Shown here piece by piece: positions 1-9,629 of a stretch of 64,000 nt of DNA. Source of the stretch: Coprinellus micaceus. Lineage: Eukaryota; Basidiomycota; Agaricomycetes; Agaricales; Psathyrellaceae. Under the pieces are notes generated by a model, which was not told the origin of the DNA, did no database searches, and was given only the letters and a program-made list of their open reading frames with translations. The translations under genes were made by a program, and so were the position numbers. The stretch covers positions 2,914,001 to 2,978,000 of the forward strand of contig OX596337.1 in NCBI GenBank assembly GCA_951394405.1, in the 5' to 3' direction. How positions within the stretch are numbered: position 1 is the stretch's first letter; the number at the start of each line of letters is the position of its first letter.

Positions 1-1898
1 GAACCTCGACCGTCACGCCATTGATTTTGTGAAGGCGGAGCTTGCCATTGCTGAATCCAAGGAAAGCGGCATCGACTCTGAACTGGCCACTGCGATCGTG
101 CCATGTACGTGTCTGATCTGGATCAGGGCCTGTATACACTGATGAGCGACAGCCCGAATCGACCAGTCCCATACATACGTTTCAATTCTTCTGATGGCTT
201 AGAGGACGAGGGAGATGACGTGCCATTCGTTTCCAGTGGAGAGGGCCTGAAGTCGTTCCAATGTGTAAATAACAGACTCCCGAACACAGTCGACGACGTA
301 CGATTTCGCCGCCTTCTCCTGCATCTCGCGTTCACGCTGTTCCGCCTTCGCCTTCTCTTCTTCTCGTCTCTTACGTTTCTCGCGTTCTTCGGACTCGCGC
401 TTCTTCTTGAGCGCCTCTTCACGCTTCGCTGCCTCTGCTTCCATCTGGCGCTTTCGCTCGGCCGCAGCAGCCACGGCCGCGATTTCCGCCTGCTTGCGCG
501 CTTCTGCATCTTCATCATCGTCCTCCACCTCACGGGGTGCAGCGGGAGTAGATCCGCCAGCTTGCAACTGTGGATTTTTAGCAATTGGAGCGATTTGTGG
601 GCTGTGTACCTTACCTCAACGTACTGAGCGGGAACGACCCCTTCCCCTCCGTGTTGGTTGCGGCACTTCCACCATTCGTCGCCGTCGCGTTCCAACACAA
701 GCAATTGCTCCCCCTCAGAAACACTGAGTTCGTCGTCTCCGTCGGCCTTGAAGTCATAGAGCGCCACCGCGAACTCGCCATCGTACTCTTCCTCCTCATC
801 GACATGCTCCTCCAGGGGAATGATGACCGGGGACTCCTCGGAGAAGTGCACGGAGGGCTTGTTCGTGAGCGAAGGCTTTGCAGGTTCAGAGCGCGACGAT
901 GACGACCCTGTCGCAATGGCCTTGGACGAGTGCACTTTCGCGAGGATCTCTTCCGCGTTGTCCTTGGACCCCGTGTGGAAGTGAAGGCTCGTCGGCGTGG
1001 GTCCGCCGATGTCAATGAGGACGTGCTTGGGCTTGTCGATCGAGGCATCCGTCACATCGCTCGTTTGCCATTTCTGCACGGCGGCCTGCACGAAGTGTGA
1101 GGATCAGCCAGCGCAGAGTCAGAGCGACGCACCTTGTCGGATTCTGAGGCAAAGAATAGGGACCCATTCCCAATCCCCAGCGTTCCCTTCTTCTTCTTGC
1201 CCTTCTTGTCGAGTTCAGAGACGGACCACGTCTTGATGTCGTCGGCGCTGAGCTTGTGAGACTGCACGCGGACTGCGGGGTCCTCGTAGTTGCTGAGCGA
1301 TGGACGCGGAGGCTGGAGTGGATCAGCACGTAGGCTCGACTAAGTTAGGAGGCACGTACCGACTCGGGAACCACTATAGCAGGGATGGCGGGCGCAGGCG
1401 TTGGCGCAGGACCCGAAGCCTCTTCGACGTAATTCGCAGGAACGTAGCCTGCGCCGTCGGCAGAGTCGTACTGCGCCAGTATCCAGTCGCCCTCCGTCTC
1501 GTACAATCTCAGCACGTCCTCCTCCTTTATTGCCAGTTCGCCATCTGCAGCCGGGTCGTAATCGTATAGAGCCTTGACTAGTGATGTGTGGGGGGCCTGA
1601 GGGCGTTGTGAGCTCTACACACAGACGACCTATTCGTGTACACACCTCTTCGACGTACGCCGCCGGAACCAACCCCACCGGGCCCTCATCCTCCTGAGAA
1701 TCGAGCTTGACTTTGACTTTCCACCAGCTGTACCACGATTAGACGAGGACTATACCGGACAACAACGACTCACTCGTCGTCAGTTCTTTCGAGCAGGAAC
1801 AGGAGCTGGTCCTCCTTGACGGCTACTTCGTCATCGGATTGCGGGACATAGTCGTAGGAGGCCTTGAGGACGGCCAGATACCTCACGAAGCCTGGCAT
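1..1898 (-). CDS. SLA1: SLA1-like endocytic actin adaptor (partial, 3' end off window)
   Basis: Cortical actin/clathrin adaptor of endocytic patches. Read leftwards from 1898 the exons encode: an SH3 domain right at the N-terminus (ALYDY-type core YDYVPQSDDE); a second SH3 (ALYDYDPAADGE ... YVPANYVEE); a PH-like Sla1 region (ADDIKTWSVSELDKKGKKKK ... VLIDIGGPTPTSLHFHTGSK); a third SH3 (FAVALYDFKADGDDELSV ... WWKCRN) near 610-800; a long Lys/Arg/Glu-rich coiled coil (about 310-560); and the beginning of SHD1 (RTWHDRSGQFRVDAAFLGF, 1-140). That domain order is specific to Sla1/Shd1. The start MPGFVRYLAVLKASYDY matches the family, where the first SH3 follows the initiator closely; an in-frame upstream Met at 1979 would add an unlikely leader. 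The C-terminal repeats and SHD2 lie off the window. Head to head with SUP35. Confidence 0.9.
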
Positions 1899-2199
1899 GG
1901 TCGCGATGGAGAGAAAGCGGGGTCGAGTGGACCGTGTGCAACGCGGTTCAGGTTCAAAGCGGGCAAGCTGATTGATCAAACCTAAACAGCACTCGCGATG
2001 GGCGCCTTCAATGGTCTGACAGTCGATGTACTACGATTCCTGAAGCCCTGCGGCTGCGTACCCCAATTCTGAAATCTATTTGAGCTCGCTGTGGGCGGCA
2101 GCGAGGACGGTGCTAAGATCGGAGGGATACTTAGTCAGTGAGAGATAAGAGCGGGTGATCTGATGGGGCGTAAATTCTGCGTTCCTCACCCTCACCGCC
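1899..2199. promoter_or_regulatory. Shared upstream region of SLA1 and SUP35
   Basis: 301 bp between two divergent start codons, so both core promoters must lie here or inside the genes. I see no clear TATA box and no other gene. Confidence 0.5.
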
Positions 2200-4123
2200 A
2201 TGAGCAAGCTCAATCCTGGTGCCTTCTCCTTCGTTCCGGGCAAGGCCTTCGCCCCGACTTCTACGCCTCCGCCTCCCCCCATTGAGCGCCCTGCTCAGAC
2301 AGAGGCCCCCGCACCACCACCTACCATCTCTCTCAACATCGGCGGACCAAGGCCTACCCCGGCGTCTGGTCCCGCACAGACCGTCTCTCTCAATATCGGC
2401 GGCTCCAAGCCTGCTACCCCCGCACCTCCACCCGCAGTCGCACCTGCTGCTCCCCAGGCTGCCCCCTCCCCAACACCGAAGGCACCAGCAACAACCGTCA
2501 AGGTCGAGGCCAGTGGTGCTTCGAAGACCTTTACCACCGACAGGGCCAAGACCGATCCCAATGCCATCGCCCAGGAAGTCAAAAGCGCGGCCGATCTCGC
2601 TGTTATCGAGGATCTCTATGGCCATAGTGTGTAGCCACTCTTCTCTCCATTAGATTAGAGTTAACGATCGTCTCGTAGCGAAGGAGCACTTGAACATTGT
2701 CTTCATCGGACATGTTGATGCCGGAAAGAGTACCTTCGGAGGAAACCTGTTGTTCCTCACCGGAATGGTCGACAAGCGAACCATGGAAAAGTACGAGAAG
2801 GAGGCCAAGGAGGCTGGTCGTGACTCTTGGTACCTTTCATGGGCTCTCGATTCCACCCCCCAAGAGCGTGCTAAGGGCAAGACCGTCGAGGTCGGTCGCG
2901 CTTACTTCGAAACCGAGCGACGGAGATACACCATTCTTGATGCTCCCGGACACAAGACCTTTGTACCATCCATGATCTCCGGCGCTGCCCAAGCCGATGT
3001 CGCTATCCTCGTCATCTCTGCTCGCAAGGGCGAGTTCGAGACCGGTTTCGAGCGAGGAGGGCAGACTCGTGAGCATATCATGTTGGTTAAAACCGCTGGT
3101 GTGTCCAAACTCGTCGTCGCAATCAACAAGATGGACGATTCCACTGTCACCTGGGACCAGGCCAGGTACAACGAGATCAAGGACAAGATCACCCCCTTCG
3201 CTAAAGCTGCTGGGTTCAACCCCAAGACCGACGTTACCTTTATCCCTTGCTCAGCATATACTGGAGCCAACCTGAAAGACCGGGTATCGGGGTCCGTTGC
3301 GCCCTGGGTGGAGTAAGTGTCGATTTTTGGAAGGTCAAATGCATTCTCATCGAGTTTAGTGGACCATCGTTCCTCGAGTTGATTGACAGCATGCCCATGG
3401 TTGATCGTAAGCTCAACGCCCCACTTATGATGCCCATATCCGAAAAGTACAAGGATATGGGTACCATCGTCGTCGGCAAGATCGAGTCTGGCCATCTTAC
3501 CAAGGGCGAGAGCTTAATCCTCATGCCTAACAAGGTCGAGGTCAAGGTCTCCGCACTCTTCAACGAGATCGAGGAGGAAGTTAACACTGCATTCGTCGGT
3601 GATAACGTTCGTATTCGCCTCAGCGGTGTCGATGATGAAGACGTCACCCCCGGGTACGTGCTCACCAACCCGGGCAAGCCTATCCACGCTGTCACCAAGT
3701 TTGAAGCCCAACTCGCCATTCTTGAGCACAAGAGTATTATCTGTGCTGGCTACTCCGCTGTCATGCACGTCCACACCCTGTCGGAAGAGGTCGTCCTCAG
3801 CCAGCTCTTGCACTACTTTGACAAAGCCACGGGCCGCAAGTCGAAGAGGCCACCTCAATTTGCCAAGAAGGGCCAGAAAATTGTTGCTCTCATTGAGACA
3901 ACCGCTCCAGTGTGTGTCGAGAGGTTCACCGATTATCCTCAGCTCGGACGTTTCACTCTCCGAGACGAGGGTAAGACCATCGCTATTGGAAAGGTGCGTT
4001 CTGAGGTTTGCAATGATGGACCGCAACACTGTATTGACCCTGCTCTCGAAGATCACCAAGCTTGTTCAGAACGACACGATCGCAGAGGTTGAGGAAGGCG
4101 TCGCCAGGCTCAGTGTTACGTAA
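2200..4123 (+). CDS. SUP35: eRF3 translation termination factor GTPase
   Basis: GTPase partner of eRF1 in stop-codon recognition. Exons 2200-2626, 2679-3312, 3360-3993 and 4052-4123 join in frame to 588 residues. The EF-1A-like part has P-loop GHVDAGKST, switch II DAPGHKTF, NKMDD and the eRF3-typical KGEFETGFERGGQTREH and GRFTLRDEGKTIAIGK. The N-terminal extension is only about 145 residues, Pro/Ala-rich, without the Gln/Asn-rich prion-type region of budding yeast. It opens with LNPGAFSFVP, an exact fit to the PAM2 consensus (LNxxAxxFxP) that binds the MLLE domain of poly(A)-binding protein, followed by two SLNIGG repeats. HBS1 is the main alternative, but the tail and the GRFTLRDEGKTIAIGK block favour eRF3. 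Confidence 0.95.
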
Positions 4124-4842
4124 ATGAGCGGTTGCACCATCCAACATGTAGTATACTTCTCACCTATCTATGACCGTTACGATTATACGACATCTCGCGG
4201 TGAACAAGACATGGAGATCTGCTCTTGGCGCTAGATCAAAATTTGATCGATCTTGGGCGCTTAATCAAAGGCGGGAGATGTACGTCCCAGGGACGACCTC
4301 AGTTGGTACGGCGTATGAGCCAATCCAAATGGCGAGCTCAGGCATCCTACATTCGTCGTTCAAGAACCAAATTCGTCGCGGCCTTTATATTTACCAGGGG
4401 CCGTCCGCTGGCGCTAAAGGCACCCGATCATGTCTGTTCATACATTTGACCGCCATTGCTGCCAGGGAGGAAAGGTTCTCGATGATTGACCTCAAGGATC
4501 CACAGGGAGGCTGGTACCAGTGGGTCGTAGGGAGGCTGCAGTGTGGTGATTGATAACTCAAGGTTCTTCTGGGCCCATTCAATGTGACCCCGGGCAGGGT
4601 GGCATTGTTCTTTTGATGCCTTCTTTCATTTCGTTTGCTTGGCTGCTATCAGGCCCTTCACTTAACCGTCTGAGTGCAGATGGGAAGAAAGGACCTGATG
4701 ATATCTGATGATCAAGGCTGGCTGCAATCACTCCGCCATGTGAAGGTTCTTAGGCGCTCACGGACACCCGTAGCGTATAAAAGGACATGGCGTTCCTTCC
4801 CATTTACCAAGAAGCCCTCACATATTCCCGCATTCCTAAGAC
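4124..4842. other. Intergenic: SUP35 3' end and upstream region of RING gene 1
   Basis: 719 bp. The open frames here have no recognisable protein. Its one clear element is the TATA box listed separately; the rest is probably SUP35 3' UTR and upstream regulatory DNA. Confidence 0.5.
4776..4784 (+). promoter_or_regulatory. TATA box of RING gene 1
   Basis: TATAAAAGG, 67 nt before the ATG at 4843. Good consensus and spacing for a fungal core promoter. Confidence 0.55.
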
Positions 4843-5617
4843 ATGGATCCCTTCTTTACACAGCCGTCTGCTCCCTCTTCATCCCGCTCCGCCGACGATG
4901 ACTTGGCGTTCGACCTCTTATGTGCAACGGCCTTCTGGAGCCAAGGCCGCACCACTGCCGAGTGAGTGCGGCAGTGTCTTCGTCTCCTCTTGCAAAGACT
5001 AACGTCTCAACTCATCTCTCCTTTGGTTTCCGTCAGGCGTGCATCTGCATTGATCAATGACCTCAGAGTTGTCGACGAAGGGCACCTCCGCGACCTTGGT
5101 AAAGAAAGTCGGAGTCGTTCCCCCTACTGGCGATGGTTTCATAAACTCACGATATGAATACAGGTGACTCGTGCACCATCTGCTTTCAAGAATTCCTCGC
5201 TCTACTCAAGGACGACGGAGGCGTCGTCCAACTCGGCAAGGGCCATCAATGTGGCCACCTGTTCTGTAAGAAAGAGTTGAGTGACCGTCCCTGCCTTGTT
5301 CAGAACGCCACTGACCTTTGGCGCCTACGCCCCGTACACAGCATAATCAGGTGGATTAAAGATGACGTAAAGCATTGTGCTTTCTCTCCTGACCGTGGCG
5401 CGCTAATAATCAGTGGCCTTTATAGAACGCTACTTGCCCAATCTGCCGCCAGGAGCTCGTCGAGGACGGCTTGCATCCGAGGATGGTCGGCGGAACTCCC
5501 AGAGTCTTGGAGCATTACCGTCAGCAGGGTATCCGGGTTCATAACACGTCATTCAGGGTGCCGACTGCAGAAGAGAGACGGGAGCAACTGTTCGAGGTCC
5601 TGCGCGGGGCTATGTAG
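4843..5617 (+). CDS. RING-type zinc finger protein 1 (Asp at ligand 6)
   Basis: Probable E3 ubiquitin ligase; substrate unknown. Exons 4843-4961, 5037-5098, 5164-5275, 5342-5366 and 5426-5617 join to a 169-residue protein starting MDPFFTQPSAP. The RING reads CTICFQEF ... HQCGHLFCKKDIIRWIKD ... CPICRQEL. The residue that should be the sixth zinc ligand (Cys of a usual CGHxFCxxC) is Asp, and an intron splits its codon as GA|C. The C-terminal tail (LEHYRQQGI) matches RING gene 2, which lies tail to tail 373 bp away. A TATA box precedes it. No transmembrane segment or other domain is seen. Exon joins all keep frame with good GT-AG sites, so the Asp is not a splicing error. Confidence 0.72.
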
Positions 5618-5990
5618 GCTGTGGAGGATCGGACGAGTAGGCTCCGACGACACAATGCTTATTTGAATGATGTCGAGTTCCACGTTCCACGTTCAACTCA
5701 GAGAAAGTGTGTACATTACTATGTAATAGGTTTTTCGTGGGATGGGAGTGGGGCAAGTGTACTTGAAGCAAGTGGAGGGAGCTTTGAACTGGCACGGCAG
5801 CTGATTTGCGCGTAAATAAGCTCGGTTTCTAGGGCGATTAAGCTCGAGCTCAACAAGGGTTATTATGTAGCTTGTTCTCTGACCGCGCTTACGAGGCTTT
5901 TGTCTGAATCCCTTTCTGGCCCATTCCTGTGGGTTCGAGGGGCAGACTCACAGCCAGCGGCGCTGGCTGCGGCGGAGACGATCACACATT
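5618..5990. other. Convergent intergenic space between two RING genes
   Basis: 373 bp between the stop codons of RING genes 1 and 2. It must hold both 3' UTRs and polyadenylation sites. I see no gene. Confidence 0.5.
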
Positions 5991-6693
5991 TCATAAAGCC
6001 TGGCTTACTGTTCCCCCTGTATTGGCGGGAATTCCTTGCTGTGCACAGTGCTCCAGCAGCCTTTGGGTTCCACCGATGATGAGAAAGTGCCCTCCTTCTT
6101 CGACTGCGTTGGGGTCGACCAGGCCGCTGCGGCACATGGGACAAGTAGTTTTCTGGTCGAGCCAGGTGAGTGGATCCCGATCTCAGATTACTGTGAGAGC
6201 TAGTAAGACCCACCTCAGCCTCAAGCCACCGAACAATACTGAACAATTAATTGTTAGATGGAAGACGTTGGTTGAGAGTTAGAACTCACTCTTTTCTGCA
6301 AAACATGTGGCCGAATCCGTTGTTGCAGTCTAGTCGAACAAGGGCATCCTTTTCTTCCATGATTTCGGGGAGGGAGCGTAGGCAGATGGGGCAAGTTGCA
6401 TCTGTGAGCAAGGACATGACCCAGGAGAGCAACACCACCCAGCTGCGGGACGTACCTTGTAGGTGTAGCTCACGGGTATGGGCTCCCCCCACTTCGACAA
6501 GTGCCTGTACCAAAGAAGTCGCCCGACTTCGGGGGGTAGGTCAGCGTGACACGGTGTCCATTATCGAGACAACTCACTCTGCAGCACTGCGGGCTGGTAC
6601 CCAAAGAGCCGTTGAAGCGAGTACCTCGACCATCAGAACGCCGTCGATGGCGTTGCTACGACGGTGGCCAGCGCGAGACTGGACCGAATTCAT
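5991..6693 (-). CDS. RING-type zinc finger protein 2 (Asp at ligand 6)
   Basis: Paralog of RING gene 1. The supported exons, read leftwards, give ALVEVGGAHTRELHLQ, then DATCPICLRSLPEIM, GHMFCRKDIVRWLEAE and KTTCPMCRSGLVDP, ending RLLEHCAQQGIPANTGGTVSQAL and stop at 5991-5993. The same Cys-to-Asp change is present and the same intron falls inside the Asp codon (GA|T). Role as an E3 ligase is inferred from the fold. The 5' end is uncertain: the frame of the RING exons has a stop upstream, so another small exon must exist. The start at 6693 (MNSVQSRAGH) is the best Met but needs an unresolved splice. Not membrane bound as far as visible. Confidence 0.6.
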
Positions 6694-7071
6694 GCTAGTT
6701 GTTTGAGTATCGGTGAGGGTTTTGCCATGCGAAGCCTGAAGCTTGTATACACTCTTCGTGGGAAGTAGACATCGAGAAGGACTTGGGCGGTAGGCGAAAT
6801 TAGAGGGGAAACCCGTACCTCCCTGAACGAAGAAGTCTTGCCATTTTGCCTTATGGCTCGGGTATGAGCCCCGGTCTCGCGTCAAGGGGGCAACAACGAC
6901 AACAAATAATTTACAGACCTAGTGTACAGACGATTGGTTCAAGTGATAGCACAGCGAACGGACAACATAAAGATAGAGGACATTACGATCGTGAATGAAG
7001 GAGGTGTGCCAGAGGTATTTGGGAGCCAACCAAGAACCTGGGACGGCAAACGGCGGGAGGGTTGAGAGATT
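6694..7071. other. Intergenic: upstream of RING gene 2, downstream of SPO12-like gene
   Basis: 378 bp. It may contain an unrecognised first exon of RING gene 2. Nothing else is supported. Confidence 0.4.
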
Positions 7072-7584
7072 CTAGAAGGGATTCTCGTCGTCATCGGCGA
7101 GTGCTGTGGAGGGTTGCTTGGATGATGAAGGGGCATCGTCCATCTTCTCGCCTTCGCTATCCTCGGCCTCTCCCTCACTCGACTGGGGCTGAGTTGCAAA
7201 CAGCTGGACTGGTTTGGTACCTCTGGAGAACGGTCAGCAAGTGTGAAACACACCCCGATGAGGGCTTACTTGGTGAATTGCTTCTTCTTGGCGGCGGCAA
7301 GCTTCTGGGTGACAGGCGTCATGAGATTATCGGTGGGCGAAATGAATGCAGGATTGCTGCCGCAACAGATTAGCGCTCGTCAGGAAATCGAGGACCAGTC
7401 CGACTCACTGGCTTTTGGCCATCCTCTTGGCCAATAAGGCCTTTGCACCCATCTCGGGGTTGTTCACGACATTTTTGTTCAGTGGCGCCTTTGGCACGAC
7501 CACTTTCGCGGCCTGGGCTGGGTTGTGGAGTGGCTGGATGGGGGTCCCAACGGGGGAATCGTTTGGCGTCGAGGTGGCAGACAT
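7072..7584 (-). CDS. SPO12: Spo12-family mitotic exit regulator
   Basis: Small nuclear/nucleolar regulator; in yeast Spo12 promotes mitotic exit as part of the FEAR network. Exons 7409-7584, 7270-7356 and 7072-7222 join to 137 residues starting MSATSTPNDSP. The family signature is SPTDNLMTPVTQKLAAAKKK, the conserved Spo12 box (SPxTxKL followed by basic residues). The C-terminal third is acidic (SEGEAEDSEGEKMDD ... DDDENPF) and Ser-rich. The Thr-Pro and Ser-Pro sites in the box are likely CDK sites by family knowledge. The length is right for the family. An in-frame upstream Met gives a leader (MPFLCYTPRPE) that looks untranslated. Confidence 0.78.
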
Positions 7585-8653
7585 TTCTGGTCGTGGCGTG
7601 TAACAAAGGAAGGGCAAGGGTCAAGATGAAGTTGGTTCGAGTTCAAAGTGGTCTGTAATTGCAATTTGTCCGCGCGCCTTTTTAGGAACGCGTCAATTCC
7701 AACCGCACGTGGCCTTCGAATACACGGTTTCTTTAAGTTTGAAGTTTCCTTCCACCATCTTGTGAAGAGAACCTGGTGCACTAGGCTTGACGCCAAACCA
7801 CTCGTGCAAGCGTATCACAGCAGAGCATGTCGGGAGTTCGATACGAGTTCCTTCTCCTCATACTCTCAAAATCCTATCCTTCACCGCTTCATCGAAGCGT
7901 CTTTCAGGCTCTTGAGTCTAAACCCCAACATTCATCCCAAAACGTGGTGGGCGCGCGTTCAAGAGGGCTGGGAAACCTTGCCAAGGATACGGGCGTCGAC
8001 ATCGCCCTCGTCGGCGCATTTTCACGTCGGCCCCACGTCTTTCAAGGCACGGCCAAGGTCCTCAGGAGAACCGTGGACCCCACAAGACGCACAGTACCCC
8101 ACACAACACATGCTGATAACCCTTGTTTCATTTCGCAGGCTTGCAAGCGAGCTTTCCGGGTCGGAGCTCGACCAGGTTCGACGTGTAGACGTACGCGACA
8201 GCGGTTTCACAACTCCCTTTGGTCGGAATCCGGACAACGGGAAGTGTGAATTATAGCAGGTCAGCAGGCCTGATAGGATTCCTATTTCCTCGCTCATGGC
8301 GCGAATCTCCGAGTGCTGCCTGGGACGGGGGGTATTAGCCAAGATCAATGGCCCCTGCTCTGGTCCACCTGTGATTAGGTACTCCTTGCCATGCGTCGCC
8401 AGGGCACCCGGCGTATAAAAGCGCTGAGGAAAGCGTCCTTCAATCGCCCACTTTCACGCTCAGAATCCCCCCGGTGAGCAACCGCGAGCTCGGCGATATA
8501 CCTTGAAGGAGGTTTTATCATCTCTCGCGTGCTTGCTCGTCCGAAAACCTACGGGCTGTAACTCTGGTTGCAGTTTGCTTTTCTCCTTCATCTCCTTCGC
8601 CTTTTCCCTCCCCTCTACCTTTAATTTCGACCCCTTTTATCCCGTTCTTTATC
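7585..8653. other. Intergenic between SPO12-like and Rheb genes; possible undetected gene
   Basis: 1069 bp. Overlapping open frames occur on both strands: 7827-8249 (+), starting MSGVRYEFLLLILSKS, and 8022-8348 (-), containing MSEEIGILSGLLTCYN. Neither shows a recognisable domain and they cannot both be real. The right part carries a TATA box (8414) and pyrimidine-rich DNA typical of a 5' UTR. Confidence 0.35.
8414..8420 (+). promoter_or_regulatory. TATA box, probably of the Rheb gene
   Basis: TATAAAA lies 240 nt before the Rheb ATG, followed by a C/T-rich stretch that would form the 5' UTR. Confidence 0.4.
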
Positions 8654-9469
8654 ATGTCGCGGCCGGACGGGTTCAAAAAGCGCAAAATTGCGGTCCTCGG
8701 AGCTCGGTCCGTAGGTATGGAGCATCCTATCCCCTCAAAACGCCCATGGGTCACCAACATGGCATTCAGGAAAAACCTCCCTCGTCAAGCAATTTGTGGA
8801 AAACCACTTCGTCGACGCCTACTACCCGACAATCGATAACAGCGTCTCCAAGAGGGTTCGCCATGCCGGAGTGAGTAAACATAGTTCACATATTCTCACT
8901 GGTGGTCATCCACTTTCTCATCATCATCCCTGAGCTTAGGTAGAGTGGGATCTTGAGGTCTTCGACACCGCAGGGCAAGACGAATTCTCAATATTCAACG
9001 CGAAACACGCCATTGGGATCCATGGCTATGTACTGGTCTACTCCATTGCGGCCCAGGGCTCGTTCGACATGATCCAGATCATTTACGACAAAATTGTGGA
9101 TTTCTGCGGCCTCAAGGACGTTCCTTGTATCATTGTGGGTTCCAAGCTGGACTTGGAGGAAAGGTTCGCGGCTCATCTATTAATATGCCCTTCATTGACC
9201 TAATTGATGCCTTTCTTCCTCCCATAGGCGGCAAGTAAGCTCCGCAACAGCCAAAGCTCTAGCAGAGCAGTGTAATAGCGCTTGGATCGAGACCAGCGCC
9301 AAGAATAATGTGAACGTTGGTGAGTGTTCATAGAAGCGCTCGTACGTCCGAAGCATATTGAATTTGCGTCACAGGGAAAGTCTTCGAACTCTGCCTCGCG
9401 GAAATCGAAAAGAGAGCTGTGCCTTCATCCCCAGCTACTGAGAAGCCAGGCTCATGCGCGGTTATGTAG
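8654..9469 (+). CDS. RHB1: Rheb-type small GTPase
   Basis: Ras-like GTPase that activates TOR complex 1 and affects amino-acid uptake in fungi. Five exons from MSRPDGFKKRK give P-loop GARSVGKTS, effector region DAYYPTIDN, switch II DTAGQDEFS, GSKLD in place of NKxD, and ETSAK. The P-loop has Arg at the Ras Gly12 position, as Rheb proteins do. The protein ends GSCAVM, a CaaX box for farnesylation, so it should sit on endomembranes. Length about 190 residues fits the family. The first intron follows Val-Gly of the P-loop, and the first exon ends before GKTS. Confidence 0.92.
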
Positions 9470-9629
9470 ATAGCGGCTATTCACATCTCTTTTGGGTCTA
9501 GGGTATCCCTCACTGGGGTTCTTATTGTACGCGTTTTAATTTGCATTTCGTGTAGAGTATCTATATGTACATTCGGGCTGCCATTCTTGCTCATGGGGGG
9601 TTATTTCAACCCCATTGGACCCGACTCTT

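Noticed and set aside
4170..4553. 127-codon plus frame after SUP35
   Set aside because: No domain, no splice support, and a second overlapping frame of similar length; treated as 3' UTR/intergenic.
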